Of a DNA stretch of 64,000 nucleotides, positions 61,830 to 64,000 are shown piece after piece. Positions within the stretch are counted from its first letter, which is position 1. The number at the start of each line of letters is the position of its first letter. Both the position numbers and the translations under genes were made by a program. The stretch is from Oxalobacteraceae sp. CFBP 8761. Lineage in GTDB: Bacteria > Pseudomonadota > Gammaproteobacteria > Burkholderiales > Burkholderiaceae_D. Location: the NCBI GenBank assembly GCA_014841595.1, contig JACYUE010000001.1, forward strand, positions 1,228,996-1,292,995, given 5' to 3'. The notes under the pieces were generated by a model, which was given only the letters and a program-made list of their open reading frames with translations, was not told where the DNA came from and ran no database searches.

Positions 61830-62638
61830 TGAAGCTTGCCGCCGCCGCGCTTGCACTCGCCTCGACCCTGACCCTGCTGGCCGGATGCGCCAGCAACGCG
61901 GGCAGCGGGTCGGGTACCACCGGCGAGCTCAAGACGGCGTCGGACCAGACGGCGGGCGAGAAGCGTGCGTCGATCCGCATTCAACTGGCGGTCGGTTATT
62001 ATCAGCAGGGCAAGTACGAGATCGCGCTCGACGAAATCAAGAAGGCGCTGGCGGCCGATGCCGCCTATGCCGACGCGTACGGCTTGCGCGCGCTGGTCTA
62101 CACGTCAATGGGCCAGTATCCGCTGGCTGAAGAGAACTACCAGCAGGCGCTGCGCCTGCGCCCGAACGACCCCGAGTTTTCGAACAACTTCGGTTCGTTT
62201 TTATGCCAGTCGGTCAACCGTCCGGCCGAGGCAATGCGTTATTTCGATGCCGCACTGAAGAACCCCACTTACCAGACGCCGCTCAGTGCGCTGGTGAATG
62301 CGGGCGTGTGCAGCATCAAGAACCAGAACAACGATGCGGCCGAGCGTTATCTGCTCGAAGCCTTGCGTCTGAACCCCGGTCTGCCAACGGTCAATACCGG
62401 ATTGGCGCGGGTGTACTACGAGCGGCGCGACCTTGAGCGCGCCGGTTTTTTCATCAACCGTCTGCTCGAGACAGCCAAGCTCGAGACGCTGTCGGCCGAT
62501 GCGCTGTGGCTTGCCATGCGCATCGGCCGCAAGGCGGGTGACCGGACCCATGAAGCGTCGCTGGCAGCCCAGTTGCGGCGCCGCTTCCCCGGTTCGCCCG
62601 AGTACGCAGCGTACGAGCGCGGGGCGTTTGGTGAGTAA
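61829..62638 (+). CDS. pilW: Type IV pilus biogenesis/stability protein PilW (PilF)
   Basis: 269 residues. Lipoprotein signal with lipobox LLAGC (Cys about 20), then at least four TPR units (SIRIQLAVGYYQQGKYEIAL, YADAYGLRALVYTSMGQYPL, PNDPEFSNNFGSFLCQSVNR, TVNTGLARVYYERRDLERAG). PilW/PilF helps secretin assembly in the outer membrane. Overlaps rlmN by one base. Confidence 0.92.
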   Translation: MKLAAAALALASTLTLLAGCASNAGSGSGTTGELKTASDQTAGEKRASIRIQLAVGYYQQGKYEIALDEIKKALAADAAYADAYGLRALVYTSMGQYPLAEENYQQALRLRPNDPEFSNNFGSFLCQSVNRPAEAMRYFDAALKNPTYQTPLSALVNAGVCSIKNQNNDAAERYLLEALRLNPGLPTVNTGLARVYYERRDLERAGFFINRLLETAKLETLSADALWLAMRIGRKAGDRTHEASLAAQLRRRFPGSPEYAAYERGAFGE

Positions 62639-62645
62639 AGAAGAA

Positions 62646-62664
62646 CAAGGACAAGGACAAGGAC
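62646..62664 (+). repeat. Hexanucleotide tandem repeat at the rodZ ribosome-binding site
   Basis: Three copies of CAAGGA precede the rodZ ATG at 62666. Each copy contains AAGGA, so the Shine-Dalgarno is triplicated. Copy-number change would alter the spacing and could tune rodZ translation. Confidence 0.55.
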
Positions 62665-62665
62665 A

Positions 62666-63664
62666 ATGAACGAGCAAGCAGACCAGCCAGCCGCACCGGG
62701 CAACGCGTCCGGCATCCCTGGCAAGACCCTGCAATCCCAGCGCGAGACCATGGGCTGGAGCGTCGAGCAGGTTGCCGACCAGCTCAAGCTGGCGCCGCGC
62801 CAGGTGCTGGCGCTGGAAGCAGGCGATTACGCGTCGCTGCCCAGCCCGGCCGTTACGCGCGGCTTCGTGCGCGCCTACGCCAAGCTGCTGCGCATCGACG
62901 CGGCGCCACTGGTGTCGATGATCGAACTGAACATGCCGCCGGAAGCCCGCGCTGGCGCCCAGTCGGCGATGGCTGCTGCGCGCCGTGAACAAAAACCGGC
63001 GGCGTTCTCGGAAACCCGGTTCCCGATCAATGGCAAGCGCCGCAGTCTGCCACTGGGCTGGATCGCCGCCGTGGTCATCGTGGCCGGCGCCGCCGTTGCG
63101 GCCTGGCAGTTCGACCTGATACCAAGTCTGAACCGCGATGTCGAATCGGGCGATACGATGGTGCTCGAGAATCCGGCTGCCGGCGTCGTGGCACCGGGTA
63201 CTGCCGCGCCGGTCCAGCAGGGCCTGATCAATCCGTCGGTGCCGCTCATTTCGGTGCCGTCGCCATCGAGCCAGGGCACGGCCCCGGCGGGCGCGCCAAC
63301 GACGGCGCCAACGACGGCGCCGACGACGCCGGCCGCACCCGCAGCGGCGCCTGCCGCTGCGCCGGTCACTGCACCGGCTACCGCCACGCCGGCACCAGTT
63401 GCTGCGGCACCGGCTGCCGCAGGCGTCAACACGCTGGTGCTGAACGTGCGCGCCGATTCGTGGATCGAAGTGCGTCCGAGCGGCGGCGGTCGTCCGCTGA
63501 TCTCGCGCCTGGTCAAGGCCGGCAGCACCGAGTCGGTCGAGGTCGCCGGCCCCGTCAACCTGACCGTCGGCGTGCCGGGTGCCGTGACCGCGACCCTGCG
63601 CGGCGCCAATGTCCCGCTGCCACAGCAGCCGGGCAAGACCATCGCACGCGTGGCCCTGAAATAA
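62666..63664 (+). CDS. rodZ: RodZ-like cytoskeletal/cell-shape protein (HTH + DUF4115)
   Basis: 332 residues. N-terminal cytosolic HTH_25 domain (GKTLQSQRETMGWSVEQVAD, PSPAVTRGFVRAYAKLLRID), one TM helix (LGWIAAVVIVAGAAVAAW, about 130-147), a Pro/Thr/Ala periplasmic linker with TTAP repeats, and a C-terminal DUF4115 domain (TLVLNVRADSWIEVRPSGGG ... VNLTVGVPGAVTATLRG). RodZ links MreB to the elongation machinery. Gene order pilW-rodZ-ispG is typical. Confidence 0.9.
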   Translation: MNEQADQPAAPGNASGIPGKTLQSQRETMGWSVEQVADQLKLAPRQVLALEAGDYASLPSPAVTRGFVRAYAKLLRIDAAPLVSMIELNMPPEARAGAQSAMAAARREQKPAAFSETRFPINGKRRSLPLGWIAAVVIVAGAAVAAWQFDLIPSLNRDVESGDTMVLENPAAGVVAPGTAAPVQQGLINPSVPLISVPSPSSQGTAPAGAPTTAPTTAPTTPAAPAAAPAAAPVTAPATATPAPVAAAPAAAGVNTLVLNVRADSWIEVRPSGGGRPLISRLVKAGSTESVEVAGPVNLTVGVPGAVTATLRGANVPLPQQPGKTIARVALK

Positions 63665-63687
63665 GCTGATCACTCGCTGGAACCAAC

Positions 63688-64000
63688 ATGAATTCCTTGA
63701 ACGAAGCCCCAATCCCCGAGTACGCATCGGCCGCCGCCATTCCATCGGGCCCAATGGCCCGCCGCGCCAGCCGCAAGGTCCTGGTCGCGCACGGCGCGCG
63801 CCAGGTGTGGGTCGGTGGCGATGCGCCCGTCGTCATCCAGTCGATGACCAATACCGATACTGCCGACGCGATCGGTACCGCGATCCAGATCAAGGAGCTG
63901 GCACGTGCCGGCTCCGAGATCGTGCGCATCACGGTGAACACGCCTGAAGCAGCAGCGGCCGTACCGGCGATCCGCGCCCAGCTCGACCGCATGGAAGTCG
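63688..64000 (+). CDS. ispG: 4-hydroxy-3-methylbut-2-en-1-yl diphosphate synthase, N-terminal part
   Basis: Partial, cut by the window end after about 104 residues. It has the IspG start [20 protein letters not shown] then [20 protein letters not shown] and [20 protein letters not shown]. The enzyme is an iron-sulfur protein of the MEP isoprenoid pathway. ATG 63688 follows rodZ by 23 bp. Confidence 0.94.
   Translation, partial: MNSLNEAPIPEYASAAAIPSGPMARRASRKVLVAHGARQVWVGGDAPVVIQSMTNTDTADAIGTAIQIKELARAGSEIVRITVNTPEAAAAVPAIRAQLDRMEV

Noticed and set aside
1..64000. tRNA, rRNA, prophage or integrase-linked attachment sites
   Set aside because: No cloverleaf-like sequences, rRNA cores, integrases or phage genes were recognised on reading; a tRNAscan/Infernal run would settle the RNA question.

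Overview
This window reads as high-GC betaproteobacterial chromosome, most like Massilia or a relative in the Oxalobacteraceae. That placement is inferred from gene order and protein character: an acnA / CoA-ester lyase / mdh block divergent from gntR-sdhCDAB-sdhE-gltA, a surE-pcm-nlpD-rpoS block, a PEP-CTERM protein, and a large 'Xanthomonas-type' TonB receptor. No database search was run. I see no rRNA, tRNA, CRISPR array, prophage or transposase gene.

Layout. (1) 1-9.7 kb is a TCA-cycle island. On the minus strand are the start of acnA, a small secreted protein, a CitE-like lyase and mdh. On the plus strand are a GntR/UTRA regulator, sdhC, sdhD, sdhA, sdhB, sdhE and gltA, closed by a strong terminator. 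(2) 9.9-14.6 kb holds mixed genes: rnk-like, an NTF2/SnoaL-like secreted protein, gluQ, a DUF421 protein, a SulP anion transporter and a proline-rich secreted protein. (3) 15-31.5 kb is a mannoside-utilisation locus. It encodes a TonB-dependent receptor, a GH2 beta-mannosidase, two GH92 alpha-mannosidases, a LacI regulator, an AGE-family sugar isomerase, a PfkB sugar kinase and a FucP/GluP-type MFS transporter. The logic is outer-membrane capture, periplasmic trimming to mannose, import, isomerisation to fructose, then phosphorylation. Four near-identical 13-bp palindromes flank the receptor promoter and the lacI promoter in the same arrangement, suggesting a looping LacI switch. (4) 31.5-37.4 kb has a BaeSR-type two-component pair, a DUF427 protein, a divergent LysR/NmrA pair, a repeat-rich gap, and a PEP-CTERM gene preceded by a textbook sigma-54 -24/-12 element.

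(5) 37.6-42.1 kb is a five-gene minus-strand operon behind a perfect Fur-box palindrome: PepSY-type membrane protein, DUF2271, DUF4198, ApbE flavin transferase, and a membrane-anchored flavodoxin/NAD(P)H reductase. DUF2271 carries a DGVSGAT motif that fits an ApbE flavinylation site. The operon therefore looks like an iron-regulated extracytoplasmic electron-transfer (possibly ferric or siderophore reductase) system, and it is the best candidate for incompletely described biology here. (6) 42.4-49.7 kb is the 2-oxoglutarate dehydrogenase operon sucA-sucB-(PspC-like)-lpdA, followed by zapE. (7) 49.7-64 kb is housekeeping: a lipoprotein, a PP2C phosphatase, DUF465, DinG-type helicase, surE, pcm, nlpD, rpoS, rlmD, a Bax-inhibitor-1 protein, ndk, rlmN, pilW, rodZ and the start of ispG.

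REP-like inverted elements with a GTCAGGTCTGAC core occur at two intergenic sites about 22.5 kb apart (36.3 kb and 58.9 kb).
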